Positions 1 to 6,666 of a stretch of 17,619 bases of DNA are shown in pieces (the stretch's first letter is position 1; every line of letters begins with the position of its first letter). Location: NCBI GenBank assembly GCA_958421035.1, contig CATZKS010000033.1, positions 1-17,619 of the forward strand, read 5' to 3'. The notes under the pieces were generated by a model. The model ran no database searches and was not told the origin of the DNA. It saw only the letters and a list, made by a program, of their open reading frames with translations. The DNA is from an uncultured Collinsella sp. (GTDB lineage Bacteria > Actinomycetota > Coriobacteriia > Coriobacteriales > Coriobacteriaceae). A program made the position numbers and the translations under genes.

Positions 1-230
1 TCCGCACATGTGCGGATGAATGTGGGAGGTGTTCGGATGAAGTTGATAATCAAGGGGTTGAATCAGCATACGGGAGCAGTTGCGCAACCAAGTTCGAAAT
101 TCTCCCAGTGGTATTAAAATGAGCGTCAACGGCAAGGTGGGCTAAATAAGCCATACCAATTGGTTCTTCAGTCAAATACCAATTAAGCAAAAATGTACTG
201 TTTATCTGGTATTACACAGACCGTACCTTT

Positions 231-264
231 CTCTCGGGAACTGGGCTTCGCGAAGTTTCCCGAG
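231..264. repeat. Hairpin-forming inverted repeat
   Basis: The arms CTCGGGAA (233-240) and TTCCCGAG (257-264) are perfect complements and enclose the self-complementary CTTCGCGAAG. No clear U-tract follows on either strand, so it is not obviously a terminator. It may belong to an intergenic repeat; its function is unknown. Confidence 0.4.
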
Positions 265-356
265 GGAACGGCTCAGCCGCCACCCTGCGACCTACCGGAT
301 ATTGCCATGACGTACGTTGACTGATTTGGTTTGGAAAAAGGTTGATGGAGAGTGAT

Positions 357-557
357 GGGCAGTTAGTTCAGATACGTATAATTTGGCCGTGGCCTTGGGC
401 ACAAAATTGCCGCTTGGAAGCCGACGCGAACCCAGTATTGGGCCGTTCCCGGCTTGGCTGAGCATCTTTATCGATTCAGATTGCCAAAAATAGGCCGAAT
501 GAGTCCAAATCAGCCTTCTCATACTCTCTAATAAATACGAATTTGAACTAACTGTCC
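357..557. repeat. Possible intergenic repeat bounded by imperfect inverted repeats
   Basis: The left arm (357-379, core AGTTAGTTCAGATACGTAT) and the right arm (535-557, whose reverse complement has core AGTTAGTTCAAATTCGTAT) match at about 20 of 23 positions in opposite orientation. They enclose about 155 bases that look unlike the surrounding genes. A bounded AT-rich unit in an intergenic space suggests a non-autonomous repeat or a structured RNA. No transposase is present. Its multi-copy nature cannot be judged from one window. Confidence 0.35.
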
Positions 558-600
558 AGAGGCGTCCTCGACTAACAGTAAAAAGGCCTCCATACAAAAC

Positions 601-636
601 GTGGGCTCTGCCGTTCGAACGAACGGCAGAGCCCAC
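601..636 (-). terminator. Long perfect hairpin downstream of carB, probable terminator
   Basis: A perfect 17-bp stem with a two-base loop: the arm GTGGGCTCTGCCGTTCG at 601-617 pairs with 620-636. On the minus strand it is followed by GTTTTGTATGG, a weak and interrupted U-tract. It lies about 95 bases beyond the carB stop and no other terminator is seen for the carAB transcript. The unusual perfection and length could also mark a repeat element boundary. Confidence 0.5.
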
Positions 637-730
637 ACTCATTTTCTATTCAGCCCTAGTCATCGCGCAAAGCCCCTTCGGCAGCACACGGTGCAACCGA
701 GTCACCGCAGGCCGGGGCGGACAGGTCACA

Positions 731-3700
731 CTACACCGTGTGCTGCGGCAGATCCTGCAGGGCGATGACGTCCATGCCCATGTCGTTGGCGCTGCCGTGA
801 CCCTGCTGGTCCTCGCGCACCGCCTCGATGGCGCTCACGTAGGTGTTGGCGGCAGACATCGCCGTCACGCAGGTCACGCCGCGACGCACGGCCTCGGTAC
901 GTAGCAGGTAGCCATCGCCACGCGAGCCCGGACCGTACGGCGTATTGATGATCACCGCGATCTTGCCATCGGCGATCAGGTCACCGATGTTGGGACGCTC
1001 GCCGTCGTGCGGGCCGCCGATCTTCTCCACGACCTCGCAGGTCACGTTGCCGCCGCGCAGCACGCGCGCCGTGCCCTCGGTGGAGCAGATATCAAAGCCC
1101 AGGTAGCGCAGGATACGCGCGACCGAAAGGATATGGCGCTTGTCACGGTCGCACACGCTGATGAACACCTTGCCGGCGCTCGGGTCGGGCAGCTTGTAGT
1201 CAATCGCCAGCTGCGTCTTGGCGTATGCCTCGGGATAGCTCTTGGCGATACCCATGACCTCGCCCGTCGACTTCATCTCGGGCCCCAGGATAACGTCAGC
1301 GCCCGGGAAACGACCCCAGGGCATAACGGCTTCCTTCATGCAGAACCAGTCCAGCTGGCGCTCGTCGCTCGGCAGGCCCAGGCTCGCGATGGAATCGCCC
1401 GCCATGATACGCGCCGCGCACTTGGCCAGCGGCACGCCGGTGGCCTTGGAGATAAACGGCACGGTACGGCTGGCACGCGGGTTGGCCTCGATCACGTAAA
1501 CGGTCTCGCCCTTGATGGCATATTGCACATTGACCAGGCCGCGTACGCCCAGCGCCATCGCGATGCGGCGCGTGGTCTCGCGAAGCTTTGCCTGCAGGCT
1601 CTCGCTAAAGCTGAACGGCGGGATGCAGGTCGCGGAGTCGCCAGAGTGGATACCGGCCTCCTCGATATGCTCCAGAATGCCGCCAATGTAGACCTCTTCG
1701 CCATCGCACAGGGCGTCGACATCAGACTCGATCGCACCCTCCAGGAAGCGGTCCAGGTACACCGGGTAGTCGGGGCTAATGCGCGCGGCCTCGGCCATGT
1801 AATCGCGCAGGTGCTCGGCATCGTAGGCGATCATCATGCCGCGGCCGCCCAGCACGTAGCTCGGACGTACCAGCAGCGGGTAGCCAATGTGCGCGGCCAC
1901 GGCCTCGGCCTCCTCAAACGAGGTGGCCTGGCCCGCCGGCGGGTACATGATGCCCAGCTTGTCGAGCAGGGCGGCAAAACGCTCGCGATCCTCGGCAAAG
2001 TCGATGGCATCGGGCTTGGTACCCATGATGTTCACGCCGCTCTCCTCGAGCATGCGCGCCAGCTTAAGCGGGGTCTGGCCGCCGAGCGTCACCACGACGC
2101 CGTCGGGGCGCTCAACATCGATGACGTCCATGACATCCTCGTAGGTGAGCGGCTCAAAGTAAAGGCGGTCGGACGTGTCGTAGTCGGTCGAGACGGTCTC
2201 GGGATTGCAGTTGACCATGATGGTCTCAAAACCACGGGCCGCCAGTGCATAGCTCGCATGCACACAGCAGTAGTCGAACTCGATACCCTGGCCGATACGG
2301 TTGGGGCCGGCGCCCAGGATCATCGCCTTGGGCTTGTCCGCCGGCGTGGTCTCATCGGGAGCCACGCACTTCTTGGCATCCGGGCTCGTGCGGTAGATGT
2401 TCTCGTACGTCTTGTAGTGATATTCCGTGGCGCTCGAGAACTCCGCAGCGCAGGTATCGACCGTCTTCATGCTGGGAACCACGCCCAGACCCTTGCGATA
2501 GGCGCGCACAAAGCGCTCGTCCGAGCCGGTCAGCGCGGCGATCTCGGCGTCGCTCGTGCCGTACTGCTTGAGCAGACGCATCGCGTCGGCGTCGATATCC
2601 TCCACACGCAGGCCGCGGATGCTCTCCTGAACCTGCACCATGTCGTTGATACGGTTGAGGTACCACGGATCGATACCGCAGATGCCATGGATACGCGCAA
2701 CGTCCCAGCTGCGGCGCAGGGCCTCGACCACAAAGAAGATGCGGTGCTCGGTCGGCGTGGCCACGGCCTGAGCGAGCTCGTCGTCGCTCAGCTTATCGGC
2801 ACCCTCCTTGCCACCGGCGCAGATACCCTGGTGACCGTCCTCCAGCGAGCGCATGGCTTTGCCGAAGGCCTCCTCAAAGGTGCGGCCAATCGCCATAATC
2901 TCGCCCACTGCCTTCATGCGCGTGGTGAGCGTGGGGTCGGTACCCTTGAACTTCTCGAAGGCAAAGCGCGGCACCTTGACCACACAGTAGTCAATCGTGG
3001 GCTCAAAGCAGGCGGGCGTTGCCTTGGTAATGTCGTTGACGATTTCGTCGAGCGTGTAGCCCACAGCCAGGCGCGCGGCGGCCTTGGCGATGGGGAAACC
3101 CGTTGCCTTGGAGGCCAGTGCGGACGAGCGGCTCACGCGCGGGTTCATCTCGATGACGATCAAGCGACCGGTGCTGGGGTTCACGGCAAACTGCACGTTG
3201 GAGCCACCGGTCTCGACGCCGATCTTCTCCAGAATGGCGAGCGAGGCCACGCGCATGCGCTGATACTCCAGGTCGGAGAGGGTTTGCGCCGGCGCCACGG
3301 TGATGGAGTCGCCGGTATGCACACCCATGGGGTCGAGGTTCTCGATGGAGCACACGATGATGCCGTTGCCGGCGTGGTCACGCATGACCTCCATCTCATA
3401 CTCTTTCCAGCCCTCGATGGACTCCTCAACCAGCACCTCGTGGGCAGGTGAGAGCTCGAGGCCCTGGCTCACGATGGAGACGAGCTCCTCGTGAGTATGC
3501 GCGATGCCACCACCGGCGCCGCCGAGGGTAAAGCTCGGACGCAGCACGCAGGGATATCCCACGCGCTCGGCGATGGCCTCGGCGTCTGCCACGCTGTAGG
3601 CATAGCCCGAGCGCGCGACCTCCAGGCCGATCTCGGCCATGGCCTCGTTAAAGAGCTTGCGGTCCTCGCCGCGCTCGATGGCGGCAAGGTCGCAGCCGAT

Positions 3701-4045
3701 CATCTCGACGCCGTACTTGTCGAGCGTACCGTCTTTCGCCAGCTCGACGGCGGCGTTCAGACCGGTCTGGCCGCCCAGCGTGGGCAGCAGCGCGTCCGGG
3801 CGCTCCTTCTTGATCACGCGCTCGATAAATTCGGCGGTGATGGGCTCGACATAGGTGCGGTCGGCCAAACCCGGATCGGTCATGATGGTCGCCGGGTTGG
3901 AGTTGACCAGGATGACCTCAAAGCCATCCTCCTTGAGCACCTTGCAGGCCTGGGCACCAGAGTAGTCAAACTCACAGGCCTGACCGATAACGATGGGGCC
4001 CGAACCAATGACGAGGATACGCTTGATGTCAGTACGTTTAGGCAT
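731..4045 (-). CDS. carB: Carbamoyl phosphate synthetase large chain
   Basis: CarB makes carbamoyl phosphate from bicarbonate, two ATP and ammonia delivered by CarA; it feeds pyrimidine and arginine synthesis in the cytoplasm. The 1104-residue protein starts MPKRTDIKRILVIGSGPIVI, the family's standard N-terminus. It has the two ATP-grasp halves in tandem: the first with ETGGSNVQFAVNP and IEMNPRVSRSSALASKATG, the second with GPNRIGQGIEFDYC and IEANPRASRTVPFISKATG. A C-terminal MGS-like allosteric domain begins near GKVFISVCDRDKRH. The start at 4045 is chosen over an upstream in-frame ATG (4189) because a GAGGAG Shine-Dalgarno lies just before it and the extra 48 residues would overlap carA and match nothing in the family. 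The carA stop and this ATG are separated by a single base, so the two subunits are translationally coupled. It is slightly longer than E. coli CarB (1073 residues). Confidence 0.97.
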   Translation of the reverse strand: MPKRTDIKRILVIGSGPIVIGQACEFDYSGAQACKVLKEDGFEVILVNSNPATIMTDPGLADRTYVEPITAEFIERVIKKERPDALLPTLGGQTGLNAAVELAKDGTLDKYGVEMIGCDLAAIERGEDRKLFNEAMAEIGLEVARSGYAYSVADAEAIAERVGYPCVLRPSFTLGGAGGGIAHTHEELVSIVSQGLELSPAHEVLVEESIEGWKEYEMEVMRDHAGNGIIVCSIENLDPMGVHTGDSITVAPAQTLSDLEYQRMRVASLAILEKIGVETGGSNVQFAVNPSTGRLIVIEMNPRVSRSSALASKATGFPIAKAAARLAVGYTLDEIVNDITKATPACFEPTIDYCVVKVPRFAFEKFKGTDPTLTTRMKAVGEIMAIGRTFEEAFGKAMRSLEDGHQGICAGGKEGADKLSDDELAQAVATPTEHRIFFVVEALRRSWDVARIHGICGIDPWYLNRINDMVQVQESIRGLRVEDIDADAMRLLKQYGTSDAEIAALTGSDERFVRAYRKGLGVVPSMKTVDTCAAEFSSATEYHYKTYENIYRTSPDAKKCVAPDETTPADKPKAMILGAGPNRIGQGIEFDYCCVHASYALAARGFETIMVNCNPETVSTDYDTSDRLYFEPLTYEDVMDVIDVERPDGVVVTLGGQTPLKLARMLEESGVNIMGTKPDAIDFAEDRERFAALLDKLGIMYPPAGQATSFEEAEAVAAHIGYPLLVRPSYVLGGRGMMIAYDAEHLRDYMAEAARISPDYPVYLDRFLEGAIESDVDALCDGEEVYIGGILEHIEEAGIHSGDSATCIPPFSFSESLQAKLRETTRRIAMALGVRGLVNVQYAIKGETVYVIEANPRASRTVPFISKATGVPLAKCAARIMAGDSIASLGLPSDERQLDWFCMKEAVMPWGRFPGADVILGPEMKSTGEVMGIAKSYPEAYAKTQLAIDYKLPDPSAGKVFISVCDRDKRHILSVARILRYLGFDICSTEGTARVLRGGNVTCEVVEKIGGPHDGERPNIGDLIADGKIAVIINTPYGPGSRGDGYLLRTEAVRRGVTCVTAMSAANTYVSAIEAVREDQQGHGSANDMGMDVIALQDLPQHTV

Positions 4046-4046
4046 G

Positions 4047-5492
4047 TTAGTTCTCCTCGGTCTCGGTCGCAGCGGAACCATTGTCGGCAAAGTTCCAGCC
4101 CTGCAGGCGGTCCTTCGCGGTGTCGATGTCCAGGTAGTTCTCCTCGCCGTCCATGAGTCGCGTAAAGGCGGTAAAGAGATAGTGGGCATCGGTGGGTCCG
4201 GGCGAGGCCTCGGGGTGGTACTGCACCGAGAAGCACGGCGCGTCGAGCAGCTGGATGCCCTCGGCGGTGCCGTCGTTGAGGTTCACATGCGTCAGGCGAA
4301 TGCGGCCGAAGCGCTCGTTCATCACGACTGGCGCGATGCCGCGGCGCACCCAGACGCGCAGATCCCCATCGGCCGCATGCTCGGTCTCGCCGCCGGAAAA
4401 CTCGGGGACAAGCTTGCCCAAGCTGGGGAACAGCAGACCAAAGCCATGGTTTTGCGCGGTAATCTCCACGCGACGGCTTACCAGGTTCATGACCGGCTGG
4501 TTGCCACCGCGGTGACCGAACTTAAGCTTTTCCATCTGAGCGCCGCAGGCCAGGCTGATCATCTGGTGACCAAGACAAATACCAAAGACCGGCACCTTGC
4601 CGATCAGCTGCTGCACCTGCTCGTAGGTCTCCACCACGGCGTCGGGGTCGCCGGGACCATTGGACAAAAAGACGCCATCGGGATTCATGTCGAGCACCTC
4701 ACTCGCGGGCGTATCCCACGGCACGACGGTAAGGTCGCAGCCGGCGCGGACCAGACCCTCCAGAATGCCGCGCTTCACACCGCAGTCGTAGGCGACCACT
4801 TTGTGACGGGCAGGAGCGGCAGCCGTAAGCGCAAAGTCATGCGTGGCAGGCAGGTCGGCGGCCACAAACTCGTGAGGTACGGGGCAACTTACGGTCTTGA
4901 CCAGGTTCTCGCCTACCAGCGTGGGCGCTGCGGCCAGACGCTCGGCAAGCTCGTCGACGTCGAAGATCTCGGTCGAAATAATGCCCATCTTGGAACCATT
5001 GTCGCGCAGGTGGCGCACCAGGGCGCGAGTGTCGACACCCTCGATAGCGACGATGCCGTGAGCGCACAGGTACTCCGGCACGCTGACGGCCGAGCGCCAG
5101 TTAGAAGGCGTGGCGCACATGTCGCGAACGATCATGCCGCGCATGGCCGGAGCGCTCGCAGGGCGCACGGCGTCGCCGGGGAAGGCCGACTGGACGTCGG
5201 TCTCGTCGATACCGTAGTTGCCGATCTGCGGATAGGTCATGGTTACGATTTGGCCGGCATAACTCGGGTCGGTCATGACCTCAAAGTAGCCCTCGAGCGA
5301 GGTGTTGAAACAAACTTCGCCGGTCGCGGTGCCCTCGGCGCCGCATGCACGTCCATAAAAAATGGTCCCATCCTCAAGATACAGGATGCAGGGACCGCAG
5401 GTGCCCTTGCTGGTTTTGGCCAGCATACGCTGGCAAAGCTCGCTGGGCGCGAAGGTGCGGGCGGCAGCGCCCGCGGTATGGTTGTTCGCCAT
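4047..5492 (-). CDS. carA: Carbamoyl phosphate synthetase small (glutaminase) chain
   Basis: CarA hydrolyses glutamine and channels ammonia to CarB. The N-terminal half carries the CPSase small-chain domain (LEDGTIFYGRACG, FNTSLEGYFEVMTDPSY). The C-terminal half is a class I glutamine amidotransferase with the nucleophile Cys in FGICLGHQM (about residue 306) and the His/Glu pair in QYHPEASPGP (about 426 and 428). The start at 5492 (MANNHTAG) is preferred to an ATG seven codons upstream because AAGGAG sits four bases before it. At 481 residues it exceeds E. coli CarA (382): there is an extra N-terminal stretch of about 30 residues, about 36 extra residues between AQNHGF and LTHVNL, and a longer acidic C-terminus. 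The leader contains a PyrR-loop candidate against the Shine-Dalgarno, implying pyrimidine control. Confidence 0.96.
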   Translation of the reverse strand: MANNHTAGAAARTFAPSELCQRMLAKTSKGTCGPCILYLEDGTIFYGRACGAEGTATGEVCFNTSLEGYFEVMTDPSYAGQIVTMTYPQIGNYGIDETDVQSAFPGDAVRPASAPAMRGMIVRDMCATPSNWRSAVSVPEYLCAHGIVAIEGVDTRALVRHLRDNGSKMGIISTEIFDVDELAERLAAAPTLVGENLVKTVSCPVPHEFVAADLPATHDFALTAAAPARHKVVAYDCGVKRGILEGLVRAGCDLTVVPWDTPASEVLDMNPDGVFLSNGPGDPDAVVETYEQVQQLIGKVPVFGICLGHQMISLACGAQMEKLKFGHRGGNQPVMNLVSRRVEITAQNHGFGLLFPSLGKLVPEFSGGETEHAADGDLRVWVRRGIAPVVMNERFGRIRLTHVNLNDGTAEGIQLLDAPCFSVQYHPEASPGPTDAHYLFTAFTRLMDGEENYLDIDTAKDRLQGWNFADNGSAATETEEN

Positions 5493-5496
5493 AATT

Positions 5497-5521
5497 CTCC
5501 TTCCCGGTCTCACAGGACCGG
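5497..5521 (-). promoter_or_regulatory. PyrR-binding loop abutting the carA Shine-Dalgarno
   Basis: In the mRNA, CCGGUC-CUGUGA-GACCGG (5521-5504) forms a 6-bp stem with the hexaloop CUGUGA closed by a C-G pair. This fits the PyrR-binding loop consensus ARUCCNGNGAGGYU: the CCNGNGAG core is exact and the three deviations are confined to the stem, where pairing is kept (G-C for A-U, U-A for U-G). The Shine-Dalgarno AAGGAG (5502-5497) starts one base after the stem. No terminator with a U-tract is visible in the leader, so the likely mode is PyrR-UMP blocking ribosome access, as known for mycobacterial pyr mRNA, and not transcription attenuation as in Bacillus. Confidence 0.75.
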
Positions 5522-5545
5522 CTTAAAGGTGTGTAGTTAGGCCTC

Positions 5546-5561
5546 GCGGTATTGTAACCGC
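5546..5561 (-). promoter_or_regulatory. Possible carA -10 region within a small palindrome
   Basis: On the minus strand GCGGT-TACAAT-ACCGC places a TACAAT (-10-like, 5 of 6 bases) between inverted arms. No good -35 lies 16-18 bases upstream (TTAACG is 20 away), so promoter assignment is weak. Start here would give a leader of roughly 50 bases ending in the PyrR-loop candidate. The palindrome could instead be an operator. Confidence 0.3.
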
Positions 5562-5611
5562 AAGCATGCCTCATGGCGTTAATTTCATCGAAATGTTTAC
5601 GAAATGATAAT

Positions 5612-5629
5612 TATGACTTTCTATGCATA
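5612..5629 (-). promoter_or_regulatory. ARG-box-like ArgR operator candidate
   Basis: TATGACTTTCTATGCATA matches about 13 of 16 informative positions of the E. coli ARG box WNTGAATWWWWATTCANW and is near-palindromic. It sits about 120 bases upstream of carA in an AT-rich stretch. carAB supplies arginine synthesis, so ArgR control is biologically sensible. A second well-matched box at the usual three-base spacing is not evident, and local AT-richness raises the chance of a coincidental match. Confidence 0.35.
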
Positions 5630-5651
5630 ATGTTTTTTAATCCCCGTCCCA

Positions 5652-5692
5652 GAAAAATCATCCCGCGGGGCTTGTGGCTCACGCGGGATGAT
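5652..5692 (-). terminator. Intrinsic terminator of the exporter/membrane-protein transcript
   Basis: ATCATCCCGCG (5657-5667) and CGCGGGATGAT (5682-5692) form an 11-bp stem with a 14-base loop. On the minus strand the stem runs into a five-U tract. It begins six bases past the stop at 5699, so it ends that transcript and insulates carA. Confidence 0.85.
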
Positions 5693-5698
5693 GGCGTC

Positions 5699-6247
5699 TT
5701 ATTTTTTCTTGTCCTGTTCCAGCAGTTCGGACGGTGTGCGATCGGGCTTGCCGCCACGGAAAATCTCGCGGCCATGCAGACGATGCTCCAGATCGCGCTC
5801 GGCTTTTTCCTCGTCAATCTTGGTCTGGCTCACCACCGGGTCCTCAATCAACGACGACACCGAGTTCACCTGCTTCTGAATGCGCTCGGCGATGGTGTCA
5901 TCCATACTCACGATGCGCATCTTCCAGTCGATACTCGTGGCGTTGGATGAGCTCTTGGTCCACACGAACGTCAAAATGGCGCTCTGGTGGCCGCGCGCGG
6001 GGAACATGCCAAAGAAGGAATCGTGCTGAATGTTGCTATTCTCGTCGATATAGGCGTGAACGTTATACACCACGCGGTCGATCTTATCGTTGAGCAACGC
6101 GTTGGTCGCAAGCGCCGCGGCCTGAATCTGCCCGTTGGACAGCAGCTCGAGCTCGTTGGCAGACGATGTGTCCAACACCGTCACCTCGACCGTGCCCGTG
6201 CGTTCATCGGCTTCATCGACGGTAAAATCGAGCGGGAACTGCGTCAA
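5699..6247 (-). CDS. C-terminal part of a frame-split membrane protein
   Basis: This 182-codon frame is not recognised as a known family. It is a mixed alpha/beta soluble-looking domain (VEVTVLDTSSANELELLS, VVYNVHAYIDENSN, AILTFVWTKSSSN, WKMRIVSMDD) followed by a charged tail ending EQDKKK. The only start available is a TTG at 6247 with no Shine-Dalgarno, inside the last 35 bases of the upstream frame. It lacks its own signal or membrane segment, while the upstream frame supplies a single membrane helix and breaks off just where this domain starts. The likeliest reading is one protein of about 315 residues interrupted by a +1 frame change between 6216 and 6256, through mutation, sequence error or programmed frameshifting. 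A separately translated, coupled gene is the alternative. Confidence 0.6.
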   Translation of the reverse strand: MTQFPLDFTVDEADERTGTVEVTVLDTSSANELELLSNGQIQAAALATNALLNDKIDRVVYNVHAYIDENSNIQHDSFFGMFPARGHQSAILTFVWTKSSSNATSIDWKMRIVSMDDTIAERIQKQVNSVSSLIEDPVVSQTKIDEEKAERDLEHRLHGREIFRGGKPDRTPSELLEQDKKK

Positions 6248-6647
6248 GGCCGCGCTTCAGCGCGGTCGAAACGGTATCGACCGAAACGCTCTCGGACAGG
6301 TTGGCGGTGTTCAGACGACGCATCACGCCGTAGCCAATCTGCATGCCCACGATCAGCACCAAAATACCGATGACCACGGCCATCGCGGTCTTCGTAATGG
6401 TATGGCTCACCTGCGAGCCCGAAGGATCGTCCTCGGACAGCGGGTCGATATGTTTTGCCTGGCTCGCGCGGTCCTCGCTGCGCAGCTGCGCTAGCGCCGC
6501 TTTGTCACCGCGCTTGACGGCGGCCTCTTTCTCGCGCATGCGCTCGGTACGCTTTTTGGCAAGCGTAGGATCCAAGACGCCGGATGCATCGATTTCGGAG
6601 AATAACTCCGTCACTTCTTCCGGAGTCAAAGGGTTCTTATCAGCCAT
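6213..6647 (-). CDS. N-terminal part of a frame-split single-pass membrane protein
   Basis: The family is not recognised. The frame starts at ATG 6647 with AGGAAG upstream. Residues 1-80 are charged and hydrophilic (PLTPEEVTELFSEIDASG and a Lys/Arg/Glu-rich stretch at 30-60). Residues 87-109 form one membrane helix (AMAVVIGILVLIVGMQIGYG), followed by an outward-facing segment up to KRGLDA. After that the frame ends in an uncharacteristic VPARFYRR and TGA, while the +1 frame continues sensibly as FPLDFTVDEADE. The gene starts 19 bases after the ABC exporter stop, so the two are almost certainly co-transcribed, and the product may be an accessory of that exporter. Confidence 0.7.
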   Translation of the reverse strand: MADKNPLTPEEVTELFSEIDASGVLDPTLAKKRTERMREKEAAVKRGDKAALAQLRSEDRASQAKHIDPLSEDDPSGSQVSHTITKTAMAVVIGILVLIVGMQIGYGVMRRLNTANLSESVSVDTVSTALKRGLDAVPARFYRR

Positions 6648-6666
6648 GATCTTCCTGTCATATCAA

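Larger units (their letters stand above)
1..730. other. Gene-poor AT-richer flank with palindromes
   Basis: No convincing gene lies in this stretch, and its base composition is clearly more AT-rich than the neighbouring coding DNA. It opens with a perfect 16-base palindrome (TCCGCACATGTGCGGA, 1-16). It also holds the palindrome TTGCGCAA near 80, the palindrome ACCAATTGGT at 155-164, a direct repeat ATACCAATT (153-161 and 176-184), a hairpin at 231-264 and a long perfect hairpin at 601-636. An imperfect 23-base inverted repeat (357-379 with 535-557) brackets a roughly 155-base core. A 116-codon minus-strand open frame crosses 292-642, but it has no Shine-Dalgarno and its first codons are one arm of the 601-636 hairpin, so it is not called as a gene. 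Confidence 0.6.

Noticed and set aside
292..642. 116-codon minus-strand open frame near the left end
   Set aside because: No Shine-Dalgarno, starts inside a perfect hairpin and crosses an inverted-repeat-bounded segment; more likely a translated repeat than a gene.
1007..3451. 814-codon open frame on the plus strand
   Set aside because: Lies fully antisense to carB; Ala/Arg/His/Gly-rich composition typical of a GC-rich shadow frame, with no family motif.
4046..4189. 48-codon N-terminal extension of CarB
   Set aside because: Overlaps the carA coding end; the ATG at 4045 matches the family N-terminus and has its own ribosome site.
3993..5540. 515-codon plus-strand open frame
   Set aside because: Antisense to carA; composition of a shadow frame and no ribosome site.
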